In this document: positions 19,137 through 28,981 of the stretch, piece after piece
Layout of the letters: the number at the start of each line of letters is the position of its first letter
How positions within the stretch are numbered: the first letter of the stretch is position 1
Program-made: the position numbers and the translations under genes
From: Labrenzia sp. THAF82
Lineage (GTDB): Bacteria; Pseudomonadota; Alphaproteobacteria; Rhizobiales; Stappiaceae
DNA length: 64,000 bases
Assembly: GCF_009363435.1 (NCBI RefSeq)
Contig: NZ_CP045354.1
Coordinates: 3,314,501 to 3,378,500, forward strand
Direction: 5' to 3'
Notes under the pieces: model-generated
Told to the model about the DNA's origin: nothing
Databases searched by the model: none
What the model saw: only the letters and a program-made list of their open reading frames with translations

Positions 19137-20429
19137 TTAACGACGTTGATCGATTGGCAGGTAATCGCGTTTAGTTGCGCCCGTATAGAGCTGACGCGGA
19201 CGGCCAATACGCTGGGACGGGTCTTCCACCATTTCCTTCCACTGGGCGATCCAGCCAACGGTGCGCGCAAGCGCAAAGAGCACCGTGAACATGTTTGTCG
19301 GGAAGCCGAGCGCGCGAAGCGTAATTCCGGAATAGAAATCGATATTCGGATAGAGCTTCTTTTCGACGAAGTATTCGTCGTTCAACGCGATTTTTTCCAG
19401 TTCCATGGCTACATCGAGCAGCGGGTCGTCCTTGATGCCCAATTCGCCGAGAACTTCATGGGTTGTCTTCTGCATGATCCGTGCCCGTGGATCATAGTTC
19501 TTGTAGACACGGTGACCAAAGCCCATCAGTCGGAATGGATCATTTTTGTCTTTCGCGCGCGCCACGAATTCGGGAATACGGTCAACGGATCCGATTTCGG
19601 AAAGCATGTTGAGCGCGGCTTCATTCGCGCCACCGTGGGCAGGGCCCCAAAGGCAGGCAATACCTGCAGCAATACACGCAAACGGATTGGCACCTGAAGA
19701 CCCGGCGAGGCGCACGGTTGAAGTCGATGCGTTCTGCTCATGATCCGCGTGAAGGATAAAGATCCGGTCCATTGCCCGGGCAAGAACCGGATTCACCTTG
19801 TATTCTTCACAAGGCACGGCGAAGCACATATGCAGGAAGTTTGCCGAATATCCGAGATCGTTACGCGGATAAACAAATGGTTGTCCCACGTGGTATTTGT
19901 GGGCCATTGCCGCAATTGTCGGCATCTTGGCGATCATGCGCAAAGAGGCCACCATGCGCTGGTGCGGATCGGTGATGTCTGTAGAGTCGTGATAAAACGC
20001 TGACAATGCACCGACGGTTCCAACCATGATTGCCATGGGGTGCGCGTCTCGGCGGAAACCTGAGAAAAAGCGGTTCATCTGTTCATGGATCATCGTGTGG
20101 TAGGTCACACGTTGAACGAAGTCATCCTTCTGTGCCTTGGTCGGCAGTTCGCCGTAGAGCAGAAGATAGCAGGACTCCAGAAAGTCGCCGTGGTCAGCGA
20201 GCTGCTCGATCGGATAGCCCCGGTAGAGCAACGTGCCTTCATCACCGTCGATATAGGTGATTTTTGACTCGCAAGATGCGGTTGAAGTGAAGCCCGGGTC
20301 GTAGGTGAACATGCCTGTGTCCTTGTACAAGGACGCGATGTTCACTACCGACGGCCCGATGGATCCGTCAAGGACGCCGAAATCGTGGCTATTGCCACCG
20401 ACGTTGAGCTTGGCGTTGTTGTCGGCCAT
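19137..20429 (-). CDS. gltA: Citrate synthase
   Basis: GltA condenses oxaloacetate and acetyl-CoA into citrate, the entry of the TCA cycle. The 430-residue length and features mark the type II hexameric enzyme. They include the N-terminal beta domain with [20 protein letters not shown], the [14 protein letters not shown] block, [15 protein letters not shown] with a catalytic His, the [12 protein letters not shown] loop with another catalytic His, and [15 protein letters not shown] with a catalytic region before the Asp-bearing C-terminal segment. AAGGGG stands eight bases before the ATG. It lies downstream of gltX in the same direction after a 236-base gap, and is followed by a strong terminator. 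Confidence 0.99.
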   Translation of the reverse strand: MADNNAKLNVGGNSHDFGVLDGSIGPSVVNIASLYKDTGMFTYDPGFTSTASCESKITYIDGDEGTLLYRGYPIEQLADHGDFLESCYLLLYGELPTKAQKDDFVQRVTYHTMIHEQMNRFFSGFRRDAHPMAIMVGTVGALSAFYHDSTDITDPHQRMVASLRMIAKMPTIAAMAHKYHVGQPFVYPRNDLGYSANFLHMCFAVPCEEYKVNPVLARAMDRIFILHADHEQNASTSTVRLAGSSGANPFACIAAGIACLWGPAHGGANEAALNMLSEIGSVDRIPEFVARAKDKNDPFRLMGFGHRVYKNYDPRARIMQKTTHEVLGELGIKDDPLLDVAMELEKIALNDEYFVEKKLYPNIDFYSGITLRALGFPTNMFTVLFALARTVGWIAQWKEMVEDPSQRIGRPRQLYTGATKRDYLPIDQRR

Positions 20430-20665
20430 ACAGAAAACCCCTTTGCGTTGTCCGGATGTGCAGCCCTAGTGATTGGCAAGCGAACCGACGGGATCGGTTC
20501 CTGCTGCCGAGCGGCACTGGAGAAATTTTCGCGTCCTGCGTAGCCCATTTACTGCACTGCCGCAAGTTGGCCGGCATAACCCTTTCGTCAAAGGCCAATT
20601 TGCCGGGATTGCTGGAGCCGCCGTTCAACCCGTTTAAGCGGCCCCAATCCGTATTAGTGCGTCAA

Positions 20666-22090
20666 TTAGACCGCCTGATCCTGAATTCGAGCCAAGGATT
20701 CCTCTCGGCCCAGTGCGACCAGGACATCATAAATTCCCGGAGAAGTCCCACGACCTGTGAGGGCGGCACGCAGCGGCTGTGCAACTTTACCAAGCTTCAA
20801 TTCCTTACGCTCTGCGTAGGCTTTGACAGAGGTCTCCAGTGACTCAGCGCTCCAGTCGCCGGCTTCCATCAAAACACCATGAAGGTCTTTCAAGATGGTC
20901 TTTGCTTCATCGCTGAGGATCTTTAACGCCTTTTCGTCAAGATCAAGAGGGCGCTGACGCCAGAGATAGGAGGCGCTCGACGTAAGTTCGACAAGCGTTT
21001 TGGCGCGTTCCTTTAGCCCAGGCAGAGCCGCGAGCGCCACGCTTTCGTTGTTGGATGACGCCAACCACTGCAAAACCGATGCGCCGTCTTCAGCATGCTG
21101 AAGATAGGTTTTCCAGTGTTCCAGCAACTCCTGGTCCGGCGTTGCGCGCATATAGTGCCCATTGAGGTTTTCAAGTTTCTTGAAGTCGAAACGGGCTGCA
21201 GACTGGCCAACGGCGTCCAAGCCAAACCATTTTATCATGTCGTCGAGCGACATGATTTCTTCGTCGCCGTGGCTCCATCCAAGACGTGCAAGGTAGTTGC
21301 GCATCGCCTGCGGGAGGTAACCCATCGCACGATAGGCTTCGGCTCCGGTTGCTCCATGGCGTTTAGATAGTTTTGCACCATCCGGTCCATGAATTAGCGG
21401 AATATGCGCCATAGCCGGGACTGCCCAATCGAGTGCTTGGAAAATCAGGGTCTGCCTGGCGGCATTGGTCAGATGATCGACACCGCGGATAATATGCGTG
21501 ATGCCCATATCATGATCGTCGACGACGACGGCCAGCATATATGTTGGTGTGCCATCAGAACGCATAATGACAAAGTCGTCCAAATCCTTGTTGGGAATGA
21601 CGACACGGCCCTGGACCTGATCTTCGACAACGGTCTCGCCTGACTGTGGTGCCTTGAGGCGAATGACAGGTGCGATGTCCTTAGGCGCTTCTGACGGATC
21701 ACGATCACGCCAGGTGCCATCGTAGCGGGGTGGACGACCTTCAGCCCGCGCTTTTTCCCGCATGGCATCAACTTCTTCTGGAGAACAATAGCAGCGATAA
21801 GCTGTACCGTTCTCGATCATCTGCTCAACGACTTCACCGTGACGGCCAACCCGTGAAAACTGCGAAATAGGATCTCCATCCCAGTCGAGGCCCAACCATC
21901 CAAGTCCGTCAATCAAGGCATCAACGGCTTCATCCGTGGAACGGGCTCGGTCGGTATCCTCGATGCGTAGCAGCATCTTTCCGCCAAAATGCTTGGCAAA
22001 CAGCCAGTTGAACAACGCCGTGCGAGCGCCGCCGATGTGTAGAAAGCCGGTTGGTGAAGGAGCAAAACGCGTGACGATGTCTTGTGCCAT
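20666..22090 (-). CDS. gltX: Glutamate-tRNA ligase
   Basis: GltX charges tRNA-Glu (in many alphaproteobacteria one GltX paralogue also charges tRNA-Gln). The 474-residue class I synthetase has [19 protein letters not shown] (about 9-27) with the HIGH-like motif, and [12 protein letters not shown] with the KLSKR motif near residue 240. The C-terminal anticodon-binding helical cage follows. Length and motifs are normal. It is divergent from comEC across a 132-base gap. I cannot tell from this window whether a second gltX exists elsewhere. Confidence 0.98.
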   Translation of the reverse strand: MAQDIVTRFAPSPTGFLHIGGARTALFNWLFAKHFGGKMLLRIEDTDRARSTDEAVDALIDGLGWLGLDWDGDPISQFSRVGRHGEVVEQMIENGTAYRCYCSPEEVDAMREKARAEGRPPRYDGTWRDRDPSEAPKDIAPVIRLKAPQSGETVVEDQVQGRVVIPNKDLDDFVIMRSDGTPTYMLAVVVDDHDMGITHIIRGVDHLTNAARQTLIFQALDWAVPAMAHIPLIHGPDGAKLSKRHGATGAEAYRAMGYLPQAMRNYLARLGWSHGDEEIMSLDDMIKWFGLDAVGQSAARFDFKKLENLNGHYMRATPDQELLEHWKTYLQHAEDGASVLQWLASSNNESVALAALPGLKERAKTLVELTSSASYLWRQRPLDLDEKALKILSDEAKTILKDLHGVLMEAGDWSAESLETSVKAYAERKELKLGKVAQPLRAALTGRGTSPGIYDVLVALGREESLARIQDQAV

Positions 22091-22222
22091 GGTGCTAATT
22101 AAAAGTCTCTGTCAAGATAATGGCGCAGGTCGCGCCTTTGAAGGTGGCGCGGTCTTAGCACAGGCGTTGGCAAGGCAAAATAGGCTCTTGCCCGTTTCTT
22201 AAAGTGATGAAGGGACCAGCAG

Positions 22223-24652
22223 GTGGTGCAGCAGCAAACACCGCCCGAGAATAAACAGAGCCGCGATTCAGCGGTTTCCTATTCCGTATCCCAAACCGAT
22301 TTACTCGAAAATGAAAACCTCCGTTCCGGAGGCTGGCGGAAAAACAGGTCACAGTCTGCCTGGGCTGTTTTGGCGCAGCTCACGCCAAGAGCACCTGGCA
22401 CCGTGCAGAACCGCATCTGGGAAGATCAGGGGCTGCTATGGTGCTGCTTCGCATTTTCGGCGGGAATTGCGGTCCACAGGGTACTGCCTTCTGAACCCAA
22501 TTGGATCTTGCTTACCGCACTTACGATTTTTGCGGTGGGAGCTGCTTTCCGAGTTTCCCGGCGCGGGGCTTTGAGCAGATTTGTTCTGCTTCTGCTGGCT
22601 CTCCTTTGCGGGTTGGCAGTTGCCAGCGTCAGGACGGCCGCCGTCGAGGCACCAAAACTCGCTGAGATGATGAATGTCACGCTGACGGGGTTTGTTCTTG
22701 AGAGGCAAGTCAATGCGCGTGGGACCCGATTGCTGCTGCAAGTTGAAACCGTCGACGACCGGCCGCGATCGGACTTGGGATTTCCAAAAAAGGTCCGGGT
22801 GCGGGTGCCGGTGGACGACATTGCCAGACCAGGGCAACTCGTGGAATTGCGAGGGCGGCTCTTTCCTCCGGCAGGACCTGTGCTGCCTGGTGGCTATGAC
22901 TTTTCTTATCGAGCTTACTTTTCCCAGATTGGCGCAACGGGGTTTGGCTATGGGCCCTCCAGGGTTCTGGAAGCTGACACAACGCCGCGGATGGTTCAAG
23001 CAAGGGCGCTGGTTCAGAATCTGCGCGAACGCATTGCGAACAAGGTCAGAACTGTTTTGGGACAGGGGCCGGAAACTGCCCTTGTCGTCGCTCTCCTTGT
23101 TGGGGATCGAAGCGGCATAACAGAAGCGCAAGAGGAAGCGCTTCGTGCCGCGGGATTGGCTCACATTCTGGCAATTTCCGGTCTGCATATGGCTCTTTTC
23201 GCAGGTGGTGCATTCGGAGCTGTTTTGTTGTTGCTTTCGCTGTTTCAGCCGCTTGCACTCAGATGGCCCATTCACAAGTGGGCGGCGGCTACAGCGCTTT
23301 GCGCTGCAGTTGGCTACTTGCTCATATCTGGTGCTGCCGTAGCCACTCAACGCTCGTTTGTGATGATTGGACTGGTCTTTCTTGGCGTTTTGGTCGGCCG
23401 GCGTGGTTTGACGCTTAGAAGCGTTGCCCTTGCCGGGTTTCTGCTTCTGCTTGTTTCACCAGAGCGTTTGTTCTTTCCCGGTTTCCAAATGTCCTTCTCC
23501 GCCGTGATTTGTCTGGTCGCCGTATATGAGCTTTGGCGCAGCCGAAACAAAGGCAGCTGGAAGAAAGAGACTCATACTGCACTGTTGCCTAGGGTCTTTG
23601 GCTCATTGGGAAAGTGGTCATTCGGTTTGCTTGTTACGGCTGTCGTCGCCGGTCTCGCAACGGGGATTGTCGGTGCGCATCATTTTGGCCGGATTGCCCC
23701 CTATGGTGTCGTCGGCAACATGCTCGGAATGCCTGTTTTTTCGTTGCTGGTGATGCCAATGGGTGTTCTGGCACTCATCTTGATGCCATTCGGACTGGCC
23801 GCGTTGCCCCTCGCCATAATGTCTCTTGGCATTTCCTGGTTGCTGGACATTTCAGAATTTACGGCAGCTTTGGGAGGTGATACCGGGACCATCGGTAACC
23901 TCTCTGCGTTGCCTACTTTGTTTTTGATGAGTGCGCTGTTTCTGGTTCTTCTGGTGCCCGGACGTTTGCGCTTGCTGTCGGTAGTGCCATGTGTCGTTGC
24001 AATGCTCTTAATTTTCCAGTCACGACCCCCTGATGTTCAAATCGCATCCTCCGGTTCGCGAGTTGCAGCTCGCGACGACGACGGTCAGCTAAACTTATCA
24101 AGTACCCGATCTTCTTTTGCGTCAGAGCTCTGGCTTCAGAAGGAAGGAGTATCCAATTCCACGATTAAATCGCGCAAGATGAAATCGTCTCAACGGAGCT
24201 GTGATCAGGCTGGATGTGTGATCAAAGCACATGCACCAGTTCTTATGTTCGTAAACGGTCAACGCGCCGAAACGTCTGTTTCAATAGCGTTCCCCAGACA
24301 AACGGAAGCTCTGTATCAGGATTGTCAATTCGCCGATTTGATCGTGACCGATCTAATCGTTCCAGATGATTGCCCTGCAGCGATTGTCATTGATGCAGAA
24401 ACGAGAAGCAGGCGAGGGGCGGTGTCCATCTGGCTGTCAGTGCAGCCAAACGCGGGCGCCGATACTGTGCCAAGAGGACAGAAGCTTATCACTGAAACTG
24501 GTCGTCAAAAAAACGACGAGCTCGGCAAATTTGGCGCTCAAACCGTCACCACAGTCATCTCTAAAATACGTTTCGCTATACCAGAGACGCCGAGACCCTG
24601 GCACCATCCGGGAGAAATGACGCGCGCAATTCTGACATCAAAAAGCAAGTGA
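22223..24652 (+). CDS. comEC: ComEC/Rec2 family DNA-uptake channel protein
   Basis: ComEC carries single-stranded DNA across the inner membrane in transformation. The 809-residue product begins at a GTG. It has an N-terminal cytoplasmic segment, membrane helices from about residue 74, an OB-like DUF4131 domain (about 135-250), and the Competence domain with ALVVALLVGDRSGITEAQEE and AHILAISGLHMALFAGGAFG (about 290-330) plus many helices to about 600. The C-terminal 210 residues keep a degraded beta-lactamase-like end (DCQFADLIVTDL, RPWHHPG) with no HxHxDH zinc motif. That is common for this family in alphaproteobacteria. It sits between gltX and lexA as I recall for relatives. Competence itself cannot be concluded. 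Confidence 0.93.
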   Translation: MVQQQTPPENKQSRDSAVSYSVSQTDLLENENLRSGGWRKNRSQSAWAVLAQLTPRAPGTVQNRIWEDQGLLWCCFAFSAGIAVHRVLPSEPNWILLTALTIFAVGAAFRVSRRGALSRFVLLLLALLCGLAVASVRTAAVEAPKLAEMMNVTLTGFVLERQVNARGTRLLLQVETVDDRPRSDLGFPKKVRVRVPVDDIARPGQLVELRGRLFPPAGPVLPGGYDFSYRAYFSQIGATGFGYGPSRVLEADTTPRMVQARALVQNLRERIANKVRTVLGQGPETALVVALLVGDRSGITEAQEEALRAAGLAHILAISGLHMALFAGGAFGAVLLLLSLFQPLALRWPIHKWAAATALCAAVGYLLISGAAVATQRSFVMIGLVFLGVLVGRRGLTLRSVALAGFLLLLVSPERLFFPGFQMSFSAVICLVAVYELWRSRNKGSWKKETHTALLPRVFGSLGKWSFGLLVTAVVAGLATGIVGAHHFGRIAPYGVVGNMLGMPVFSLLVMPMGVLALILMPFGLAALPLAIMSLGISWLLDISEFTAALGGDTGTIGNLSALPTLFLMSALFLVLLVPGRLRLLSVVPCVVAMLLIFQSRPPDVQIASSGSRVAARDDDGQLNLSSTRSSFASELWLQKEGVSNSTIKSRKMKSSQRSCDQAGCVIKAHAPVLMFVNGQRAETSVSIAFPRQTEALYQDCQFADLIVTDLIVPDDCPAAIVIDAETRSRRGAVSIWLSVQPNAGADTVPRGQKLITETGRQKNDELGKFGAQTVTTVISKIRFAIPETPRPWHHPGEMTRAILTSKSK

Positions 24653-24676
24653 ATCCGTTAGGAACGACCTGCTGAT

Positions 24677-25396
24677 CTAGTACTGGCGAAACAAAGCAAC
24701 AAGACGCCCTTGAACACGAACACGCCCCGGTCCGAAAATGCGTGTTTCATAGGCTGGATTTGCAGCTTCGAGCGCAATGGACGCACCTTTTTTGCGAAGC
24801 CGTTTCAGTGTTGCTTCCTCATCGTCCACCAGAGCAACGACTATGTCGCCACTGTCAGCTGAATCTGTCCGACGGATAAGGACCGTGTCCCCATCAAGAA
24901 TGCCGGCTTCAATCATGGAGTCACCGCGCACTTCCAGCGCGTAGTGTTCTCCCTTGCCGAGGAGTTCCTGTGGGACGGTAATTGAATGACTGTGGGTCTG
25001 AATTGCCTCGATCGGAACACCAGCTGCGATCCGGCCCATTACCGGGATTTCTGCGCCGGCAGCATCGGGGACAGATGAGGATGGGGGAGACTTGGAAGCT
25101 ACATCCTTGCCAAGTGAGCCCTCGATGACTTCGGGTGAGAAACTTCCACGTGGTCGTGGAGCCCCCAGGCCAGGAGCAATTGAGTCGGGAAGGCGGACGA
25201 CTTCCATTGCACGTGCCCTGTTTGGCAAGCGACGAATAAAGCCGCGTTCCTCAAGGGCCGTAATGAGTCGATGGATACCAGACTTGGAACGCAGGTCCAG
25301 AGCGTCCTTCATTTCATCGAAGGACGGTGGGACGCCAGTTTCCTTCAGTCTTTCATGAATGAACATGAGCAGTTCGTACTGCTTGCGCGTCAACAT
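24677..25396 (-). CDS. lexA: LexA repressor, SOS response regulator
   Basis: LexA represses DNA-damage genes and self-cleaves when RecA filaments form. The start at 25396 is chosen because AGGGG lies eight bases upstream and [17 protein letters not shown] is the usual N-terminus; the frame continues to 25432 without support. The 239-residue protein has a winged-helix domain (about 1-70, with [20 protein letters not shown] as the recognition region). It has a long linker and an S24 peptidase domain with [13 protein letters not shown] (catalytic Ser) and ATLKRL (catalytic Lys). The linker is longer than in E. coli LexA (202 residues), as usual in alphaproteobacteria. Two SOS boxes upstream indicate autoregulation. 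Confidence 0.98.
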   Translation of the reverse strand: MLTRKQYELLMFIHERLKETGVPPSFDEMKDALDLRSKSGIHRLITALEERGFIRRLPNRARAMEVVRLPDSIAPGLGAPRPRGSFSPEVIEGSLGKDVASKSPPSSSVPDAAGAEIPVMGRIAAGVPIEAIQTHSHSITVPQELLGKGEHYALEVRGDSMIEAGILDGDTVLIRRTDSADSGDIVVALVDDEEATLKRLRKKGASIALEAANPAYETRIFGPGRVRVQGRLVALFRQY

Positions 25397-25441
25397 AACG
25401 GTTACCCCTGACCAAGAATCGGGCTGGTACAAATCGAGAAC

Positions 25442-25470
25442 ACCCTAGCTGTTCCTATTGTGTTCTGCAA
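25442..25470 (-). promoter_or_regulatory. Predicted lexA promoter
   Basis: On the minus strand TTGCAG (25470-25465) and TAGGGT (25447-25442) are separated by 17 bases. The inner SOS box lies between the two elements, so bound LexA would block RNA polymerase. Confidence 0.5.
25451..25465 (-). promoter_or_regulatory. SOS box 1 of lexA (GTTC-N7-GTTC)
   Basis: The plus strand reads GTTCCTATTGTGTTC, an exact match to the alphaproteobacterial LexA site, a direct repeat of GTTC with a seven-base spacer. It lies inside the predicted lexA promoter. Confidence 0.9.
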
Positions 25471-25478
25471 GGGTAAAT

Positions 25479-25493
25479 GTTCTCTTACTGTTC
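25479..25493 (-). promoter_or_regulatory. SOS box 2 of lexA (GTTC-N7-GTTC)
   Basis: The plus strand reads GTTCTCTTACTGTTC, a second exact GTTC-N7-GTTC site, 28 bases (start to start) from the first and just upstream of the predicted -35 element. A spacing near a multiple of the helical repeat would allow two LexA dimers on one face. Confidence 0.88.
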
Positions 25494-25552
25494 TGTTGCC
25501 GTTGACCCTGGCCAAAAGAGAGCAGGAGCAGCTTGCATCTTGGGGATTGGAC

Positions 25553-26422
25553 TCAGTCCGCGGAAATTAGCAGCAATTCACATGTTACGAGGGTCGGGCA
25601 TTTACCGGGTTGCAAGGCACCTTGATGGAGATTTCCGTTGAGGTCGACGCCGCGTATCTGAACCTGTTGGCCGTCATGGAGTTGGCGCCCGCTTCCTGAG
25701 CGCAACAGGATTTCAGAGATGAGGCCTTTCATGGGTGGCGACGATCTGAATTCTGCACCTGCGAGACTGCCCAGACCAACAACCTTGAAGGTGTTGGCCT
25801 CAATCTTCGATGCGAGGCCGCAAATACTGTCGTGAAGATCCTCAAAAGGTGCCAAGGTCGTGATCAGAGCGTTGGTTGGTGGGGCGGGCGTGTCGGTGCT
25901 CTGAGATGGCTTTACCCGGAACAGCGTAAACTCTGTTTCAGGATCGTATTCGGCCTCGAACCCAGCTCCATTTAAGCCAAAGCCGTTCAGGTCCGAATTC
26001 CCCGCAAGCGATACGCTTTCCGGGAGGAGGTGTGCGAGATGAGCGTTTCCATTTTCCTGCCAGTAGGCGTGAATGTGCGCAAACCATTGGCCGTCCCTGC
26101 GACCAAGAACAGCAACGGCTTCGACAAGTGTTGCCCCTTCTGAAACTCGGGTGTCGCTATACCAGGCGGCGTGCCGATCATCGAACGCGCAATCAGGCAT
26201 TACATAGTCAAATGCGTTTAGCGCCAAGCCGCTGAGGTCAAGCACGGCGGATTGATAGCCTGACGCGTCAATCCATTGGCCAAGCTCCTGCAGCAGACTT
26301 CCGCCATTGGTCAGGGTGAGTGCAACCGGTTCGGCATGGCATGGGAGCCATGGTCTGCGTTGAGAAGCCTTTGGTCCAGGGTGCTTGATATCATCAAGTG
26401 TCCGGGGCGCGTCGCGTCTCAT
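25553..26422 (-). CDS. Tandem PPC/DUF296-domain protein
   Basis: I recognise two copies of the PPC (plants and prokaryotes conserved, DUF296) fold in this 289-residue protein. The first (about 33-140) has the pattern GGSLLQELGQWIDASGYQSA, then FAHIHAYWQENGNAHLAHLL with the HxH...H histidines typical of the domain. The second (about 185-287) has GLGSLAGAEFRSSPPM and PTLVTCELLLI but lacks the paired histidines. Bacterial PPC proteins are mostly uncharacterised; plant ones bind DNA through AT-hooks, which are absent here. The ATG overlaps the stop of the acyl-CoA-synthetase-like gene (ATGA), so the two are translationally coupled and probably work together, perhaps on an acyl or aromatic acid. 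The enzymatic role is unknown. Confidence 0.65.
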   Translation of the reverse strand: MRRDAPRTLDDIKHPGPKASQRRPWLPCHAEPVALTLTNGGSLLQELGQWIDASGYQSAVLDLSGLALNAFDYVMPDCAFDDRHAAWYSDTRVSEGATLVEAVAVLGRRDGQWFAHIHAYWQENGNAHLAHLLPESVSLAGNSDLNGFGLNGAGFEAEYDPETEFTLFRVKPSQSTDTPAPPTNALITTLAPFEDLHDSICGLASKIEANTFKVVGLGSLAGAEFRSSPPMKGLISEILLRSGSGRQLHDGQQVQIRGVDLNGNLHQGALQPGKCPTLVTCELLLISAD

Positions 26423-27999
26423 GTCAAACCCTTTTCGCTCAAAAACTCGCGAACAAGTTTTTTTGTGATCTTGCCGTAGGCACTGGTCGGCATTGATTCA
26501 ATGAACAAGTATCGATGAGGCATCTTGTATCGGGCGACCTTTCCGGCAAGAAAGTCGCTCAATTCGGCCGTGTCTGGTTCAGCTTTCGTTGATGCCACGC
26601 ACACCGCCAGTCCGACTTCTCCCCATTGAGGATCAGGTACGCCAAGAATTGCAACCTCAGACAAGGAAGGGTGCGTCAACAGCACTTCTTCAACTTCCTT
26701 CGGGTAAACGTTTGACCCGCCAGAAATATACATGTCCGATGCGCGGCCGGTCAGATAGAGATACCGGTCTTTGTCCATATGGCCGATATCCCCAGTCCGA
26801 AACCACCCATGCCGAAACGAGCTGTGGTTGGCGGCATCGTCTTCTAGATAACCAGCGCAGACTGCTGCCCCGATGACGCAGACTTCGCCAGTTTCTCCGG
26901 GTGGCAACATGGCGCCAGTATCATCCTGTATCGAAACTTCAATTCCGGTCCGCTCGGTTCCACAGGTGCCAATTCGCGCCCCAGGTCCATCTTCTTGTAC
27001 GTGATCTTGTGGGCGCAAGACGGTTATGTTGCCTGTTACTTCACCCAGGCCGTAGTACTGGACCAGAACGGAGCCAAGCTTCTCGAGTGCCAGCTTTTGA
27101 TCTTCTCGGTACATCGGAGCACCGGCATAAATCACGTGGCGAAGGCTCGAGTGATTGTATCGATCGACGGCAGGGTCTTCGACCAGTCGCTTCACAATAG
27201 TGGGAACCGTGAACATGTTGCTGACCTTGTGCCTTTCGATCAGTTCGAAAGCGACAGCGGGGTTAAACCCCGTTCTTGGCATCAGGACATGTGTCGCCCC
27301 TGCAGAAAGCTGTGCAATTTGCTGGAGACCTGCGCCATGCGAGAGTGGCGCTATCACGAGTGATGCATCTTCTTCGCTTGTTCCCGGCATGAGGTCCGCC
27401 ATGTAGTTGACAGCTACGAAGCCGATCTGGCCATGAGACAGGACCACTGCTTTCGGCCGGCCGGTGGATCCGGATGTGAAGAACAGCCAGCAGGGATCAT
27501 CGTAGTCGACGGGCGCATTCGGAGTTTGACTGCCCATATGGTCAGCTAGCAAGGTTTCATAGGAAACGCCAAAAGCGCTTTCGCCGATGCTGACAATGCC
27601 GCGTAACTTCGGATTTGCAGCCTTGACGGTTTGTGCTTGTTCTTCAAACTCTGCATCACAGAGCATCAGCTTGGCTTTGGACTTTTCGCACGTGTAGGCC
27701 GTCTCTGCAGGGGCTTGTCGAAAGTTGCAGGGTACCCAGATCGCTCCGAGGCGAAAGGCTGCGAGCATGATTTCGGTCATCTGATTGGAGTTTTGTGCCT
27801 GAACGAGAAGGCTGTCTCCCTTGGTGATGCCGAATCTGCTGCTTAGTGCCGCCGCGAGCGCTGAAACGCGTTTGTCGAGTTCCTGCCAGGTCCAGGTTTT
27901 GTCTTCCCAGATGATTGCAGCGCGATTGGGCCACCGAGCCGCGTTTTTGCTCAAGAAGTGCGCCAGATTGGCGACGCGGTTCGAGCAACGCTCTATCAT
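26419..27999 (-). CDS. AMP-forming acyl-CoA synthetase-like ligase
   Basis: This 526-residue ANL-superfamily enzyme activates a carboxylic acid as an acyl-adenylate and then a thioester with CoA. Visible core motifs are FFTSGSTGRPKAVVLSHGQ (phosphate-binding loop, about 171-189), VQYYGLGEVTGNITVL (acid-binding motif), GWFRTGDIGHMDKDRYLYL with the adenosine-binding Asp, GRASDMYISGGSNVYP hinge, and the C-terminal Lys in SAYGKITKKLVREFL. The length fits medium- or long-chain and aromatic acyl-CoA ligases. The substrate cannot be read from sequence. It is coupled to the tandem PPC gene and is divergent from the hydrolase/fumarase pair across about 150 bases. Confidence 0.93.
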   Translation of the reverse strand: MIERCSNRVANLAHFLSKNAARWPNRAAIIWEDKTWTWQELDKRVSALAAALSSRFGITKGDSLLVQAQNSNQMTEIMLAAFRLGAIWVPCNFRQAPAETAYTCEKSKAKLMLCDAEFEEQAQTVKAANPKLRGIVSIGESAFGVSYETLLADHMGSQTPNAPVDYDDPCWLFFTSGSTGRPKAVVLSHGQIGFVAVNYMADLMPGTSEEDASLVIAPLSHGAGLQQIAQLSAGATHVLMPRTGFNPAVAFELIERHKVSNMFTVPTIVKRLVEDPAVDRYNHSSLRHVIYAGAPMYREDQKLALEKLGSVLVQYYGLGEVTGNITVLRPQDHVQEDGPGARIGTCGTERTGIEVSIQDDTGAMLPPGETGEVCVIGAAVCAGYLEDDAANHSSFRHGWFRTGDIGHMDKDRYLYLTGRASDMYISGGSNVYPKEVEEVLLTHPSLSEVAILGVPDPQWGEVGLAVCVASTKAEPDTAELSDFLAGKVARYKMPHRYLFIESMPTSAYGKITKKLVREFLSEKGLT

Positions 28000-28149
28000 T
28001 GGCTAAGTTCCCTTTATCCTACCCGCAGCGTTCCGAAACCTAGGCTGAGCGTCATGAGTTTGACAAGCAAGCAATGAAACGTTCCCCACACGCAAAAATC
28101 CATGCGAGGATGCGAGCTGTGTTTCGCAAAAAGATACCTTGAGCAGGAA

Positions 28150-28959
28150 ATGAACGAACAAGAGACCTTCGACTGGGACGATGCGTATGCCAATGCTGCG
28201 CATATTCAAGATGCAGCCACCTATCCGCCGCGCTGGGCAAAGGACGCCAACCAATTTCGGGATTCCTGGCCCATTCAAGATATCGATGTGCCTTATGGTG
28301 ACAGTGAACGCCAGAGGCTTGATGTTTTCAGTCCCGATGGCCCCTCGCGCGGTTTGGTGGTTTTGGTTCATGGTGGCTATTGGCTGCGTTTCGACAAATC
28401 CAGCTGGTCGCATCTTGCTGAAGGTTGCCTGAACCAGAACTGGGCCGTTTGTCTGCCGTCATATGACCTGGCACCTTTGGTGAGGATCGAAGAGATCACC
28501 TTGCAGATTGGTGATGCCATCAAGACTGCCGGCGGCCGTTTGGATGGGCCCATACGTCTTGTCGGTCATTCGGCCGGCGGTCATCTGGTGACACGGATGC
28601 TTTGTCCAGACACTCCGCTTTCTGCAGATACCCTTGGAAGAATTGAGAAAGTGGTCTCTATCAGCGGACTTCATGACCTTCGCCCGCTGAGGAAGACCGC
28701 GATGAATGCATCTTTCGATTTGTCGGAAGGTGACGCAGAAAGAGAAAGTCCGGCTCTCGTAAGACCCTTAAGGGAATGTCCTGTCGTCGCGTGGGTTGGA
28801 GAAGACGAACGCCCTGAATTTGTACGTCAATCTAAGCTACTGGCTCAGGCCTGGCCAACAGCAACTTGCCATGTTGAACCGGGGCGGCACCATTTCGACG
28901 TGATTGAAGACCTGATTAATCCGGATAGCGGATTGGTATCAGCTCTTTTGAAGGACTGA
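28150..28959 (+). CDS. Alpha/beta hydrolase, kynurenine formamidase-like
   Basis: The 269-residue product is an alpha/beta hydrolase of the arylformamidase type. [16 protein letters not shown] (about 71-86) contains the HGGYW oxyanion motif characteristic of that group. GHSAGGHL (about 139-146) has the nucleophilic Ser, an Asp follows in the [10 protein letters not shown] segment, and GRHHFDV near residue 246 has the catalytic His. Arylformamidases hydrolyse N-formylkynurenine in tryptophan breakdown, but the group is broad and no other kynurenine genes are here. The start at 28150 is tentative; the frame is open to 28102. The fumarase gene follows directly, so they share a transcript. Confidence 0.75.
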   Translation: MNEQETFDWDDAYANAAHIQDAATYPPRWAKDANQFRDSWPIQDIDVPYGDSERQRLDVFSPDGPSRGLVVLVHGGYWLRFDKSSWSHLAEGCLNQNWAVCLPSYDLAPLVRIEEITLQIGDAIKTAGGRLDGPIRLVGHSAGGHLVTRMLCPDTPLSADTLGRIEKVVSISGLHDLRPLRKTAMNASFDLSEGDAERESPALVRPLRECPVVAWVGEDERPEFVRQSKLLAQAWPTATCHVEPGRHHFDVIEDLINPDSGLVSALLKD

Positions 28960-28981
28960 CTTGGGAAGCGGGGAATACCGA

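Noticed and set aside
22436..23350. 304-codon minus-strand ORF opposite comEC
   Set aside because: Antisense to comEC; Gln-, Arg- and Ser-rich with no family resemblance.
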